A stretch of DNA of 64,000 nucleotides from Caballeronia sp. TF1N1. GTDB lineage: Bacteria; Pseudomonadota; Gammaproteobacteria; Burkholderiales; Burkholderiaceae. The position numbers were made by a program, and so were the translations under genes. Of this stretch, positions 1 to 9,986 are shown piece by piece. Below the pieces are notes generated by a model. That model had not been told where the DNA came from. It did no database searches and saw nothing but the letters and a program-made list of their open reading frames with translations. Location: contig NZ_CP084627.1 in the NCBI RefSeq assembly GCF_022878925.1, positions 186,001-250,000 on the forward strand, read 5' to 3'. Position 1 is the stretch's first letter, and each line of letters starts with the position of its first letter.

Positions 1-2561
1 AAGCCTTGCTCCTGCGCGTCGCGCTCGGGCGTGTGCTCTTCGGAGTCGAACGTGACTGCGAGTTCATCCACCGTGCGGCGCAGATAGTCGAGCGCATAGT
101 TCCACGCATCGCCCTGATTGTCGATGAAGCCTTGCAGAATGACGAGCGTGTGCGGCACGCCTTGCGGATCGACACGCACCACTTCGCCATACAGCGGGCC
201 GGTGTTCGCGTAGCCGAGCTTGGTCAGATAACGGCTCATCTCCGCTTCCGGGTGAATGCCGCCAACCACGCGCCGCACCAGCTTCAGCACCACCGTGTCG
301 CCGATCACGAGCGAGCTATTGCTCTGCTCGGCGGCGAGCCAGCGGATTTCCGGCGGCTCGACCGGATTGAAGTCGAGTGCATCGAGCCGTTCGGTCGGAA
401 TGAAGCGGATCTCGCTTTTCTGCACCGTCGGCACGACCGCGCGTTCCTTCAGTTTGCGCAATATGCCGTAGGTGAAGTTCGGCACGGCGAAGGCATCGGT
501 GATATGTCCGATCACGCGATTGCGCCGTGCTCGCGCCAGCGCGAGTTGCATATAAAGCGGCGAGGTCGTTTCCGTGCCCCACGCAATGGAAAGCGGCAGC
601 ACGTAGCGCTCGGTGTGATCGCCGACATCGGCTTCGATTTCCGTGAACGCAAAGCCCGCGCCTTCGATCGTCGTGAGCGCGGCGAGACGAACCGCGTGCA
701 GCTTCTGATCCTTCGACGCAAACCAGCGGCGCTTGCTCAAATACGAAGGCAGCACTTCCGATTCGAGCAGACGCACGTTTTCCGGCGTCGGACCGGTTTG
801 ACCGGCGCGAATCACCATCGTGACAAATTCGGGCAGTTGCTCCGAAGGCGCTTGCGACCAGGCCGGACGCATGTTGCCCGGGCAAAGCTGAAACCACAGG
901 AAGCCGTAGGGCGGGAAAGTCAGCAGATACGTCAACTGGCCGATGGCCGGGAACGGCGAGTCCGCCGTCATTTCCAGCGGCACGGAGCCGGCGAACTCCG
1001 ACAGATCGAGTTCCACCGCTTGCGGCGCGCGCGACAGATTGGCCACACAGAGAATCGGCGGCTCGCCTTCGAGCTCGCGCAGATACGCCAGGATCTTGCG
1101 ATTATTCGGCCGCAGAAAGCGGATCGTGCCGCGGCCGAACGCGTGCTTCGAGCGGCGCACGGCCAGCATCTTGCGCGTCCAGTTCAAAAGCGAATGCGGA
1201 TCGCGGCTTTGCGATTCCACGTTCACCGCGTCGTAGCCATACAGCGAACCCATCACCGGCGGCAGCACGAGTTGTTCTGGGTCGGCGCGCGAGAACCCGC
1301 CGTTGCGGTCGGACGACCATTGCATCGGCGTACGCACGCCATCGCGGTCGCCGAGGTGGATGTTGTCGCCCATGCCGAGTTCGTCGCCGTAATAGATCAC
1401 GGGCGTGCCCGGCATCGACAACAGCAGCGAATTGATCAGCTCGATACGGCGGCGGTCGCGCTCCATCAGCGGCGCGAGCCGGCGTCGAATGCCGAGGTTC
1501 AGACGCGCGCGGCGGTCGCTTGCATACGTGTTCCACAAGTAGTCGCGCTCGGAGTCCGTGACCATTTCGAGCGTGAGTTCGTCGTGGTTGCGCAGAAAGA
1601 TCGCCCACTGATTCGTCACGCCCAGGTCCGGCGTCTGCCGCATGATGTCGGTGATCGGGAAGCGGTCTTCGCTCGCAATCGACATGTAAATGCGCGGCAT
1701 CAACGGGAAGTGGAACGCCATGTGGCATTCGTCTTCATCGCCGAAGTATTCCTTCACGTCTTCCGGCCACTGGTTCGCTTCCGCGAGCAGCATGCGGTTC
1801 GGGTACTCCGCGTCGATGGTCGCGCGAATCTTCTTCAGGATCTGGTGCGTCTCGGGCAGATTCTCGTTGTTGGTGCCCTCGCGTTCGACGAGATACGGCA
1901 CCGCGTCCAGCCGCAACCCGTCGATGCCCATGTCCAGCCAGAAGCGCATCACGCTCAGCACTTCCTTGATGACCGCCGGGTTGTCGAAGTTCAGATCGGG
2001 CTGGTGCGAATAGAAGCGGTGCCAGTAGTACTGACCCGCGACTGGATCGTGCGTCCAGTTGGACGGCTCCGAGTCGATGAAGATGATGCGCGTCTCTTCG
2101 TACTTCTTGTCCGTATCGGACCAGACGTAGTAGTTTCGATGGTTCGATCCCGGCTTCGCGCGACGCGCGCGCTGAAACCACGGATGCTGGTCCGACGTGT
2201 GATTGATGACGAGTTCGGTGATCACGCGAATGCCGCGCGCGTGCGCTTCCTGAATGAAGCGGCGGACATCGCCGAGCGTGCCGTAGTCCGGATGCACGTT
2301 GCGATAGTCGGCAATGTCATAGCCATCGTCGCGGCGTGGCGACGGATAGAACGGCAGCAGCCAGATCGCATCGACGCCAAGTTCCGCGATGTAATCGAGC
2401 TTCGCGAGCAGGCCGGGAAAATCGCCGATGCCGTCGTTGTTCGCATCGAAGAACGACTTGATGTGAACCTGATAAATGATCGCGTCCTTGTACCAGAGCG
2501 GATCGTCGCTGACTTGCGAAGTCTTGTTGCGCTTCACCCTTGTATCCACGGTTTGCTCCAT
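1..2561 (-). CDS. treS: Trehalose synthase fused to maltokinase, 3' end cut by window
   Basis: The N-terminal ~550 residues are a GH13 trehalose synthase that interconverts trehalose and maltose. The C-terminal part matches the maltokinase (Pep2-like) half that makes maltose-1-phosphate for GlgE. Visible in the barrel are [10 protein letters not shown] (nucleophile Asp), [12 protein letters not shown] (acid/base Glu) and [11 protein letters not shown] (transition-state Asp). At least 853 codons are present; the stop lies left of base 1. The start is the ATG at 2561, 72 bases after the glgE stop in the same frame, followed by the conserved [11 protein letters not shown]. It is the third gene of a leftward glgA-glgE-treS set; glgB may follow outside the window. 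The fusion is common in Burkholderiaceae. Confidence 0.93.
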   Translation of the reverse strand, partial: MEQTVDTRVKRNKTSQVSDDPLWYKDAIIYQVHIKSFFDANNDGIGDFPGLLAKLDYIAELGVDAIWLLPFYPSPRRDDGYDIADYRNVHPDYGTLGDVRRFIQEAHARGIRVITELVINHTSDQHPWFQRARRAKPGSNHRNYYVWSDTDKKYEETRIIFIDSEPSNWTHDPVAGQYYWHRFYSHQPDLNFDNPAVIKEVLSVMRFWLDMGIDGLRLDAVPYLVEREGTNNENLPETHQILKKIRATIDAEYPNRMLLAEANQWPEDVKEYFGDEDECHMAFHFPLMPRIYMSIASEDRFPITDIMRQTPDLGVTNQWAIFLRNHDELTLEMVTDSERDYLWNTYASDRRARLNLGIRRRLAPLMERDRRRIELINSLLLSMPGTPVIYYGDELGMGDNIHLGDRDGVRTPMQWSSDRNGGFSRADPEQLVLPPVMGSLYGYDAVNVESQSRDPHSLLNWTRKMLAVRRSKHAFGRGTIRFLRPNNRKILAYLRELEGEPPILCVANLSRAPQAVELDLSEFAGSVPLEMTADSPFPAIGQLTYLLTFPPYGFLWFQLCPGNMRPAWSQAPSEQLPEFVTMVIRAGQTGPTPENVRLLESEVLPSYLSKRRWFASKDQKLHAVRLAALTTIEGAGFAFTEIEADVGDHTERYVLPLSIAWGTETTSPLYMQLALARARRNRVIGHITDAFAVPNFTYGILRKLKERAVVPTVQKSEIRFIPTERLDALDFNPVEPPEIRWLAAEQSNSSLVIGDTVVLKLVRRVVGGIHPEAEMSRYLTKLGYANTGPLYGEVVRVDPQGVPHTLVILQGFIDNQGDAWNYALDYLRRTVDELAVTFDSEEHTPERDAQEQG

Positions 2562-2633
2562 GCGCTTTGCGGGCTTGCTGCCGCCCTTGTTTTTGGTTCG
2601 CGGCGTCTCGTAGGTCGCCGGATGAGTGCATCT

Positions 2634-5600
2634 TTATTCGTTCGGTTGCGGCTTGGGCAGTCCCCAGGTCGGCGAAATGCGCCAGATCGCGAACGGCAGC
2701 GAATGCGGATTGAGCCGCACATGCTGGCGCCGTCCGCGCCATTCGAACCGATCGCCCGTGACTTGATCCTCCACGGCGATCGCATCCCATTCGTTGACGC
2801 CCCAGCGTTCGAGCGTCTGCCACGGCAGTTCGATATCCGCGCCCTGTTCGTTGAACGGATCGAGGTTGATCGCGACGAGCACCACGTTGTCGCGCGACTC
2901 GTTCGCCTTTTCGAAGAACAGGATCTTGTCGTTATGCGCGGGCAGAAAGTTCACGCCGAGATGCGTCTGCAACGCTGGATTCGCGCGGCGGATGCGATTG
3001 AGCGCCGTCACTTCGGTGACGATATTGCCGGGCCGGTTCCAGTCCCACGCGCGCAGCTGATACTTCTCGGAGTCGAGATATTCCTCGCTGTTCGGCAGCG
3101 CGGCCGCCTCGCACAGTTCGAAGCCGCTATACACGCCCCAGAGCCCGGAGAGCGTTGCCGCCAGCGCCGCGCGGATCACGAAGCCCGGACGTCCCGAGCT
3201 CTGCAAGAAGCGTGGGTTGATGTCCGGCGTGTTGACGAAGAAATTAGGCCGGAAAAATTCCTTTGCATCGGTCTGCGTGAGATCGTGCATGTACTCGATG
3301 AAATCGCGCTTCGACTCGCGCCACGTGAAGTACGTGTACGACTGCGAGAAGCCGAGCTTCGCCAGACGGTTCATCACGCGCGGACGCGTGAAGGCTTCGG
3401 CGAGGAAGATCACGTCGGGGTGACGCGCACGCACGTCGCCGATCACCCATTCCCAGAACGGGAACGGCTTGGTATGCGGGTTATCGATCCGGAAAATGCG
3501 CACGCCCGCCGCAATCCAGTGCAGGAACACGTCGCGCAGCCCAAGCCAAAGATCGGGCTTGGCGTCCTGCGCATAAAAGTCCGGATTCACGATGTCCTGA
3601 TACTTCTTAGGCGGATTCTCCGCATAACGCAGCGTGCCGTCCGGACGCCATGCGAACCACGTCGGATGCTCCTTCAGCCACGGGTGATCCGGCGAGCATT
3701 GCACGGCGAAGTCAAGTGCGATCTCGAGGCCGTGTTCATGCGCGGCGTCGAGCATGCGCTTGAAGTCGTCGAGATTGCCCAGTTCCGGATGCACCGCCGT
3801 GTGTCCGCCTTCCTTGCCGCCGATAGCGTAAGGGCTGCCGACATCGCCCGGCTCGGCCGTCAGCGAATTGTTCTTGCCCTTGCGATTGGCAATGCCGATA
3901 GGATGAATCGGCGGAAAATAGAGCACGTCGAAACCCATCTCGCGGATGCGCGGCATCTTGCCGATCACGTCGATGAACGTGCCGTGACGATTCACGTCGT
4001 CGCTCATCGAACGCGGGAAGATCTCGTACCAGCTTGCGAAGCGGGCCGCCGCGCGCTCCGAGTCGATGCGATACACCACCGGGTCGCGCGACAGAAACGG
4101 CCGGTGGCGCGCCGCCGCGATGGCCTTGGCGGTTGCGGGCGCGAGCGCAAGTTCGAGCTTGCGCGCGGCATCGGCCTTGGCGAACTCCTTGACGATCTTC
4201 TCCAGCGGCGCGCTATCCGACTCCTCGACCGTCTTCACTTCGGCGAGGATCAGCGCGAACAGATGCCGCACTTCCTCTAGTTCGAGTTCGACGGTTTGCC
4301 CGGCCTTCAGCTTCTTCGACATGTGGTCGGTGAGCGAGGCGAAATCGTCGCGCCATGCCATCACGACGAATTCGTGACGGCCCACGCGTTCGAGCGGAAT
4401 GCGCGTGGTCCACAAGTCGTTGCCGAGCGGGAGCACGGCGGTCATCGGCGCTTCGTGCCATTCGGTTTCGTCGGCGGCACGCCATTGCACGGCGGCGGCG
4501 ATCTTGTCGTGACCTTCGGCGAAGATCGCGGCCTGAATCTGCACGGCTTCGCCCACGATACGCTTTGCCGGAAAGCGCCCGTTATCGACCGAAGGCGTGA
4601 CGCTTTCGATAGACACCCGCGGCGCGGAGATCGCTTCGGCCACCGACTTTTTATCGGCGCTCTTCGCGCCTCGCTTGACCTGCGGCTGCGCGAGCAGGAT
4701 GAAAGGCTCGGCTTCGGCGCGGAACAAGCGTACATCGCCCGCTTTCAGGGTGAACGGCAAGAGACGTTCGGGCTTCGCCTTGGCGTCGTCGAGCGGCGCG
4801 AAACGCGTGTAATTGCCCGGCACCGATTCGAGCAGATGCAAGGTATCGACATGCACCGGCGCGACGAGATCGGGATTGAAGATCGCGAGAATCGCCGAAT
4901 CGCTGCGGCGCAAGTCCGCGCTGTCGGAGCGAATCAACGCGGCGTAGGGCGTGCCCGCGCCGGTCAGCGCGCGCAATTCGCCGACGCTTTCGAGCGTGCC
5001 GGTATCGCGCTGCAATGCGTTCGCGCGCTTGACCTGACTCGACAGGTCGAAGCGCGCTTCGCTTTTCGCGCGCTGATATTCCGCCGCGACGCCGTATTGC
5101 GGCGACATCGGCAAGGGCACACCGTATTCGAAGCCCATCGGCACGAGCAGACCGGTGCCGAGCGCGGTCGCGGTGAAGAGCGAGCGGTTATAGGCGCGTT
5201 CGACGAGCGCGGTATCGCTGGTATCGCTCAATTCGCTGATGAGACGCGCGCCGTACGGCTCTTCCGGAAACGTGATCGGCGATGCAATGCGCGCGAGCGC
5301 CGCATGTTCGTCCGTGAGCCACGCGCTGCGATAGTCCCACCAGCGCGTGGAGGCGAAGACCGCGTCGAAGCCGGCGTCGCTCAGTCCATGCAGATCGTGA
5401 CGCGTGAGGCCGACCGTCCATGCGAGCCAACGGGTTTGCGGATGTTTCTCGCGCACTGCCGCGCCCAGACGCCGCCACACGTGCGCGGGCACCGCATGCG
5501 GCGAGTCGAAGCGAAAGCCGCCAACGCCCGCGTCCGCGAGCAGACACAATTCCTTCGCCCACCACTCGGTCAGATGATGCGCCGCCTCGCCATCGCCGAA

Positions 5601-6026
5601 CCTTGCCTGCGCGACATCGCGCTGACTGGGCGCGCGACGCGGATCGAGCCGCGCATCCGCGCTCTCGAACGGCTCGAACCAATGCTTGTTGTCCTGATAA
5701 AGACCGCCTTCGGCACTGACGCGGTCGATCACGATATCGACGAGCAAGGTCAGCTTGTGCTTCGTGGCGATATCGGCGAGCTGGCGCAGACCGTCCGCCG
5801 CGCTCGCGTCGGATTCAAAAACAGCGTGAAGTTGATGATGATCGGCAACTGCCTCGCGATGCCCGTTGCTTCCGGGCGCGAACGGCGAGCCGATCAGAAC
5901 GTGATCGAAGCCCAGCGCCGCTGCGTGCTCGAACTGAGCTGGCCAGTTCGGCAAGGGGCCGACGAGAAGGGGATCGATGAAGTAGATACGAGGCGCATAC
6001 GCATGATGAGCTTGATGGTTTTCCAT
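2634..6026 (-). CDS. glgE: Alpha-1,4-glucan:maltose-1-phosphate maltosyltransferase with extra N-terminal GH13-like domain
   Basis: GlgE transfers maltose from maltose-1-phosphate to alpha-1,4-glucan. The protein has 1130 residues against ~660-700 for classical GlgE. Residues ~470-1130 are GlgE proper, opening at SVDNGRFPAKR, with FRIDNPHTKP holding the probable nucleophile Asp848 and FLAEAFTRP the acid/base Glu877. Residues ~10-460 form a second, diverged GH13-like barrel (LLVDIVIDR, GGFRFDSPH) in which the acid/base site reads WLAWTVG, so this domain looks catalytically dead. The ATG is preceded by GGAAAAGA. It is the middle gene between glgA and treS. The extension probably binds glucan or stabilises the complex; that is inference. 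Confidence 0.92.
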   Translation of the reverse strand: MENHQAHHAYAPRIYFIDPLLVGPLPNWPAQFEHAAALGFDHVLIGSPFAPGSNGHREAVADHHQLHAVFESDASAADGLRQLADIATKHKLTLLVDIVIDRVSAEGGLYQDNKHWFEPFESADARLDPRRAPSQRDVAQARFGDGEAAHHLTEWWAKELCLLADAGVGGFRFDSPHAVPAHVWRRLGAAVREKHPQTRWLAWTVGLTRHDLHGLSDAGFDAVFASTRWWDYRSAWLTDEHAALARIASPITFPEEPYGARLISELSDTSDTALVERAYNRSLFTATALGTGLLVPMGFEYGVPLPMSPQYGVAAEYQRAKSEARFDLSSQVKRANALQRDTGTLESVGELRALTGAGTPYAALIRSDSADLRRSDSAILAIFNPDLVAPVHVDTLHLLESVPGNYTRFAPLDDAKAKPERLLPFTLKAGDVRLFRAEAEPFILLAQPQVKRGAKSADKKSVAEAISAPRVSIESVTPSVDNGRFPAKRIVGEAVQIQAAIFAEGHDKIAAAVQWRAADETEWHEAPMTAVLPLGNDLWTTRIPLERVGRHEFVVMAWRDDFASLTDHMSKKLKAGQTVELELEEVRHLFALILAEVKTVEESDSAPLEKIVKEFAKADAARKLELALAPATAKAIAAARHRPFLSRDPVVYRIDSERAAARFASWYEIFPRSMSDDVNRHGTFIDVIGKMPRIREMGFDVLYFPPIHPIGIANRKGKNNSLTAEPGDVGSPYAIGGKEGGHTAVHPELGNLDDFKRMLDAAHEHGLEIALDFAVQCSPDHPWLKEHPTWFAWRPDGTLRYAENPPKKYQDIVNPDFYAQDAKPDLWLGLRDVFLHWIAAGVRIFRIDNPHTKPFPFWEWVIGDVRARHPDVIFLAEAFTRPRVMNRLAKLGFSQSYTYFTWRESKRDFIEYMHDLTQTDAKEFFRPNFFVNTPDINPRFLQSSGRPGFVIRAALAATLSGLWGVYSGFELCEAAALPNSEEYLDSEKYQLRAWDWNRPGNIVTEVTALNRIRRANPALQTHLGVNFLPAHNDKILFFEKANESRDNVVLVAINLDPFNEQGADIELPWQTLERWGVNEWDAIAVEDQVTGDRFEWRGRRQHVRLNPHSLPFAIWRISPTWGLPKPQPNE

Positions 6027-6389
6027 CGTTCGTCTTTTCCAGAGTCGTCCTGCGGTGGCGGGGATGCGGGCTTTGAATCGCGATCACGCTCACGGGCCAA
6101 ACTGGCAACGCGTCGGTCCATATATCACGACGCGTGTCGTTTGTGCACGCGTCACGGGCCAAGACGTATCGACACATGGATAACACAGTACCGCCGGTAT
6201 CGACACTGGCCCGCGTCGCGTATCGCGAGGCACCGGCGCGAGAGTGCATCTCGCCGGTGGGCGCCACGGCCCCCCAAGAGTTTCCTTCGGGGCTTCGCAT
6301 GGGGGGTTGGAGCACGTAGCGTGCCGCGCCCCGAATGCCATTGCGTCTGACGTGACGACGCTGCCGTGCAATAGCTTCGAGGCTTGGGC
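6027..6389. other. Spacer between glgA and glgE
   Basis: These 363 bases hold no convincing gene. An imperfect GC-rich inverted repeat (CACCGGCGAGA pairing with TCTCGCGCCGGTG, about 6225-6265) lies in the leader of glgE. It has no adjacent T run, so it may be an mRNA structure rather than a terminator. Short open frames here are shadows. Confidence 0.4.
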
Positions 6390-8021
6390 TCAGGCAGTGC
6401 GCGCGACGAGGCGCTCGGCTGTCTCGAGAATGGCCGGATGCGCGGCTTGCGAAGCGGCATCGGCAATACGGCGGGTACGCAAGGCGGTCTTGCTCGGCTT
6501 GAGGCCGCTGAGATCGACATAGAGTGCAACCATCTTCGCCACGGCTTCGCGCCAGCCGAAGTCGCACGACATGGCGTTGCGCTGAAGTTCGCGCCAGGTC
6601 TGCGGGCGCATGTAGGCGTCGATGGCGCGGCTCGCGGCCTGCACGACATCTTCCGCGGATTCGCCTTCGAAAAGGAAGCCCGTTGGCGCCGCCGACGTTT
6701 CCTCGATGGCGATCGGCGTGTCGTAAGTGCCGTCGCGCAGATAGACGGTTTCGCGCACGGCGGCTTCGGCGGCGTCGACGATGGTATCCGCCAGACCGCC
6801 CACGCGCGACGCGACGGGCAGGGTGCCATAGCGCATCGCGTAAAGTTGCGTGAGGCCGCAAGGCTCGAAGCGGCTGCCATGCAGGAGAATGTCCGCGCCC
6901 GCGTGCAGTGCATGCGCGCGCCGCTCGTCATAGCCGATCCGCACGCCCACGCGATCGGGAAACTCTTGCGCAAGCCGCCTGAAACCTTTCTCGATGTGCG
7001 ATTCGCCCTTGCCGATCACCGCGAGTTGCAGACGCGGATGCTTTTCGAGCAGACGCGGCAGTGCGTCGAGCACGACATCGGCGAGCTTTTGACCGGTCAT
7101 GCGGCTGCCGATTGCCATCAGCGGCGCGAACGGATCGACCGGCAGGCCGAACATGCGCTGCAAGGTCCGCTTGCAAGCGTGCTTGCCGCGCATATCGTCG
7201 AAGGAATAGTTGCGCTCGATCAGCGGATCGCTAGCCGGATTCCACGTCTCTTCGTCGATGCCGTTCACCACGCCCGACAGCTTGTCCTTACAGCTTTGCA
7301 GCACGCCTTCCATCAGATGGCCGAAGCGCGGCGTCAGAATTTCGCGCGCGTAGGTTTCGCTGACGGTCGTCACTTTGTCGCTATGGATGATGCCGGCTTT
7401 CATCAGACTGAGCGCGCCATAGAACTCGATGCTTTGCGGATCGGTCAACGCATTCGCCAGCCACTTTTGCGGCACGCCGAGCGACGCACCAAGCGAGAGC
7501 GCGTAATTGCCCTGGAATGCCAGATTGTGGATCGTGAATACGCTTTTCGCGTGCACGCCCGCATCTTTCATCAAGAGCGGCGTGAGGCCGGTGTGCCAGT
7601 CGTGCGCATGGACGATATCGGGCTTTTTCACGCCCTTGATACCCTGCGCGATACGCACGGCGGCGGCCGAAAGCGTCGCGAAGCGCACGGCGTTGTCGGG
7701 ATAATCGCGGCCTTGCGCGTCCTGATACAGACCCGTGCGGGCGTAGAGCGCGTCGCAGCGCAGCATCAAAACCGGCACGCCGGTGTCGGGCATGCGGCCA
7801 CGTATGAGCGTCGCGTCGCCACCAGGCAAGCCTGTAAGCACCGCGACGCGGACGAGATCGGTCGCCTGGGCGATGGCGTTGGGATAAGCGGGCAGGAGAA
7901 TGGTGGCATCGACGCCGGCTTCACGCAGCGCGGCGGCGTAAGCGCTGACCATGTCGCCGAGACCGCCGGTTTTGGCGAGTGGCACGGCCTCGGAGGCGAC
8001 CAGCAGAACGTTCAAAGGCAA
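6390..8021 (-). CDS. glgA: Glycogen synthase (ADP-glucose, GT5)
   Basis: GlgA elongates alpha-1,4-glucan with ADP-glucose in the cytoplasm. The 543-residue protein has the GT5 N-terminal signature KTGGLGD (residues ~17-23), VHAHDWHTGL, and a C-terminal GT-B domain with GSRFEPCGLTQLYAMRYG. The start appears to be TTG at 8021, followed by PLNVLLVASE, with a GGAG motif about 8 bases upstream; a second TTG two codons on is possible. It is first of the leftward glgA-glgE-treS cluster, joining the classical ADP-glucose route with the maltose-1-phosphate route. In actinobacteria a related synthase makes maltose-1-phosphate from ADP-glucose; whether this enzyme does so cannot be told from sequence. 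Confidence 0.93.
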   Translation of the reverse strand: MPLNVLLVASEAVPLAKTGGLGDMVSAYAAALREAGVDATILLPAYPNAIAQATDLVRVAVLTGLPGGDATLIRGRMPDTGVPVLMLRCDALYARTGLYQDAQGRDYPDNAVRFATLSAAAVRIAQGIKGVKKPDIVHAHDWHTGLTPLLMKDAGVHAKSVFTIHNLAFQGNYALSLGASLGVPQKWLANALTDPQSIEFYGALSLMKAGIIHSDKVTTVSETYAREILTPRFGHLMEGVLQSCKDKLSGVVNGIDEETWNPASDPLIERNYSFDDMRGKHACKRTLQRMFGLPVDPFAPLMAIGSRMTGQKLADVVLDALPRLLEKHPRLQLAVIGKGESHIEKGFRRLAQEFPDRVGVRIGYDERRAHALHAGADILLHGSRFEPCGLTQLYAMRYGTLPVASRVGGLADTIVDAAEAAVRETVYLRDGTYDTPIAIEETSAAPTGFLFEGESAEDVVQAASRAIDAYMRPQTWRELQRNAMSCDFGWREAVAKMVALYVDLSGLKPSKTALRTRRIADAASQAAHPAILETAERLVARTA

Positions 8022-8347
8022 AGTGGGCTCCAGTGCGGAAGTCGCGTGGCGATGGCCTCGCGCTCTTCGATGCCAGAGCGGGATACCGGGCCGCGCATTC
8101 GCGGTGCTGATCAGGGTTTCTATCTAATTCACTGGCGCAGTGCAGCAATCGCCGTGCCATGCGCGCACGAAACGTGTGCGTATCGCCACGATCATTTCCG
8201 CCTTTGTCGCGAATGAGCAGACTTGAAGGCGCCCGAAGCCCTGGATTTCGAGCCGTGTAAAAGTGACAGCGCCGCGCGCCGCGTTTTTACATGCGGCGTG
8301 CGGTCAGCTTATTTGGAAGGTGTGACAGTCGCGTTGCGCGGATGCGT
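8022..8347. other. Upstream region of glgA and 3' region of the DUF1345 gene
   Basis: The 326 bases hold no supported gene. Around 8258-8292 lies a GC-rich palindromic stretch flanked by GTAAAA and TTTTTAC, a plausible terminator for the leftward DUF1345 gene. The glgA promoter should lie between it and 8022, but I see no clear -35/-10 pair. Confidence 0.35.
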
Positions 8348-9001
8348 TCAGCCGCCGACCATGCTCGCCGCGATATTGACCGAGAGGCCGAGCACCGCGA
8401 GATTGAAGAAGAACGAAAGCACCGATTGCGCGAGCGCCGTCTTGCGCGCGCTCTTCGAGCAGACGACGACATCCGAAGTCTGCGATGCCACCGCAATGGT
8501 GAAGGAGAAGTACAGCAAGTCCCAGTAGTCCGGCTTCAGATGCCGGTCGGGAAATCGGAGCGCGGGTTCGCCTTCGGTCGAGCGATAGTAGTGGCGCGCA
8601 TAGTGCAGCGTGAACATCGTCGGGATGAGGAACCACGCGCCGAGCATGGTCGCGCCCGTCAGCAAATACTTCGGCAGCCCATGCGAGCCCATGCTCTTTG
8701 CCGCCGATAGTTCCACGACGATGGCAACCAGACTCGCCAGCGCCGCGACGCTCACGATCATCAGCACGGCGGCCGCGTTTTCGTCTTCGCGCTCGGCGAG
8801 TTGCTGCACGTTGCTCTGGTCCGCGGTCGCCATCTGTATCCAGATGAGCAGCAGATAAAGCCACACGGCCGTGTCCCAGCCAATCAGGACGCGCACGGTC
8901 GGCGTGACGTCGAGGGGAATCAGCGCGCTGACCGATATGCCGACCAGAAGGCCGATCAGGGCGCGCGGGCGGTTGCGCAAAACGGTTGGGAGAATGATCA
9001 T
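8348..9001 (-). CDS. DUF1345 family membrane protein
   Basis: A predicted inner-membrane protein of 217 residues with about five hydrophobic segments (for example [18 protein letters not shown] near the N terminus and [19 protein letters not shown] at the C terminus). The central [20 protein letters not shown] and the preceding HYARHYYR are typical of DUF1345, whose function is unknown. An open frame extends 73 codons further upstream, but that part is arginine-rich and unlike a membrane protein, so I chose the ATG at 9001 ([10 protein letters not shown]). It is transcribed divergently from the metallophosphatase gene at 9177. Confidence 0.85.
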   Translation of the reverse strand: MIILPTVLRNRPRALIGLLVGISVSALIPLDVTPTVRVLIGWDTAVWLYLLLIWIQMATADQSNVQQLAEREDENAAAVLMIVSVAALASLVAIVVELSAAKSMGSHGLPKYLLTGATMLGAWFLIPTMFTLHYARHYYRSTEGEPALRFPDRHLKPDYWDLLYFSFTIAVASQTSDVVVCSKSARKTALAQSVLSFFFNLAVLGLSVNIAASMVGG

Positions 9002-9176
9002 TGTCTTTTTGCGTTGGCGTGAGCGCGGGCGACTTTCGCAGCGATTATTGCCGACGCGCCTTTCAGCCAGCCTTGGGTGACGCAGATTCCGGGAACCGGT
9101 ATTCCAACCGTCATTTGCGTGATGAAAGCGACCCACGCCGCACACGCCCCGTTTAACTGACGCTAAGATCGCTCGA

Positions 9177-9914
9177 ATGAATGGTCCTACTTTACCTGCC
9201 GTTTGCCGGCACCCAGCCAACGAGACTGGCCGCGATTTCGTGGTCGGCGACCTGCACGGCTGCGTGGACGCGCTGCGCTATCTCCTGCGCGAGATAGGCT
9301 TCGACGGCGCCCGCGACCGGCTGTTCTCGGTCGGCGATCTAATCGATCGCGGCACGGATTCGCTCGCCGCCATCGACCTGATCGACAAGCCGTGGTTCTA
9401 TCCGGTGATGGGCAATCACGAGGAATCGCTGATCGCGGTTGCCACCGGCACCATGCGCCGCGAGGCGTGGTATGCCATTGGCGGGGCGTGGGCGCAGACG
9501 CTCGGGCACGATCAACTCGAAGCGCTCGCGATTCGTTTGGCGAGGTTGCCGCTCGTGCGAATAGTCGGCAACGGGGCGCGGCGCTTCAACGTACTGCACG
9601 CGGAATTCTTCGGCAGCGACGCCGATCTCGACACCGCCGATTTCTCCGACCAGGCGCGTACCGACATGCTTTGGGGCCGCGGCCTGGCGCTCGGCAGCGT
9701 GGACCCGGCGCGCCAACGCGGACTTTCGCCCACGTACTGCGGACACACGCCGCAGCGCGTGGTCAAACAAGTCGGCGCGCAGATCTTTATCGATACCGGC
9801 GCGTTCGCATCGGAAGGGCGGTTGACCATCGTCCAGCCGGGCACCGATGAACGCTGGTCGGTCAAAGAGCGCTGGGCCGCCTCCGAAGGCGCGCGGGAGC
9901 TGGCGCTGCCCTGA
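9177..9914 (+). CDS. Calcineurin-type metallophosphatase (PrpA/ApaH-like)
   Basis: A 245-residue member of the PPP-type metallophosphoesterases. The three N-terminal metal-binding blocks are intact: GDLHG (residues ~22-26), GDLIDRG (~52-58) and GNHE (~79-82). A later histidine in YCGHTP completes the site. The length fits bacterial serine/threonine phosphatases such as PrpA/PrpB or symmetrical Ap4A hydrolase relatives. The substrate (phosphoprotein or diadenosine polyphosphate) cannot be decided from sequence. The start at 9177 puts the first motif at the usual distance from the N terminus. Confidence 0.88.
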   Translation: MNGPTLPAVCRHPANETGRDFVVGDLHGCVDALRYLLREIGFDGARDRLFSVGDLIDRGTDSLAAIDLIDKPWFYPVMGNHEESLIAVATGTMRREAWYAIGGAWAQTLGHDQLEALAIRLARLPLVRIVGNGARRFNVLHAEFFGSDADLDTADFSDQARTDMLWGRGLALGSVDPARQRGLSPTYCGHTPQRVVKQVGAQIFIDTGAFASEGRLTIVQPGTDERWSVKERWAASEGARELALP

Positions 9915-9986
9915 TCGTGCACGTGCCCGAGGCACGCACGTTGCTCGATAGCCTGCCATCAACATGAGCAGACAAGCGAGGCAGAC

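Noticed and set aside
6..4280. A 1424-codon open frame on the plus strand opposite treS and glgE
   Set aside because: It is rich in Arg and His with no domain signature. It is the mirror of high-GC coding DNA on the minus strand, where all catalytic motifs are found.
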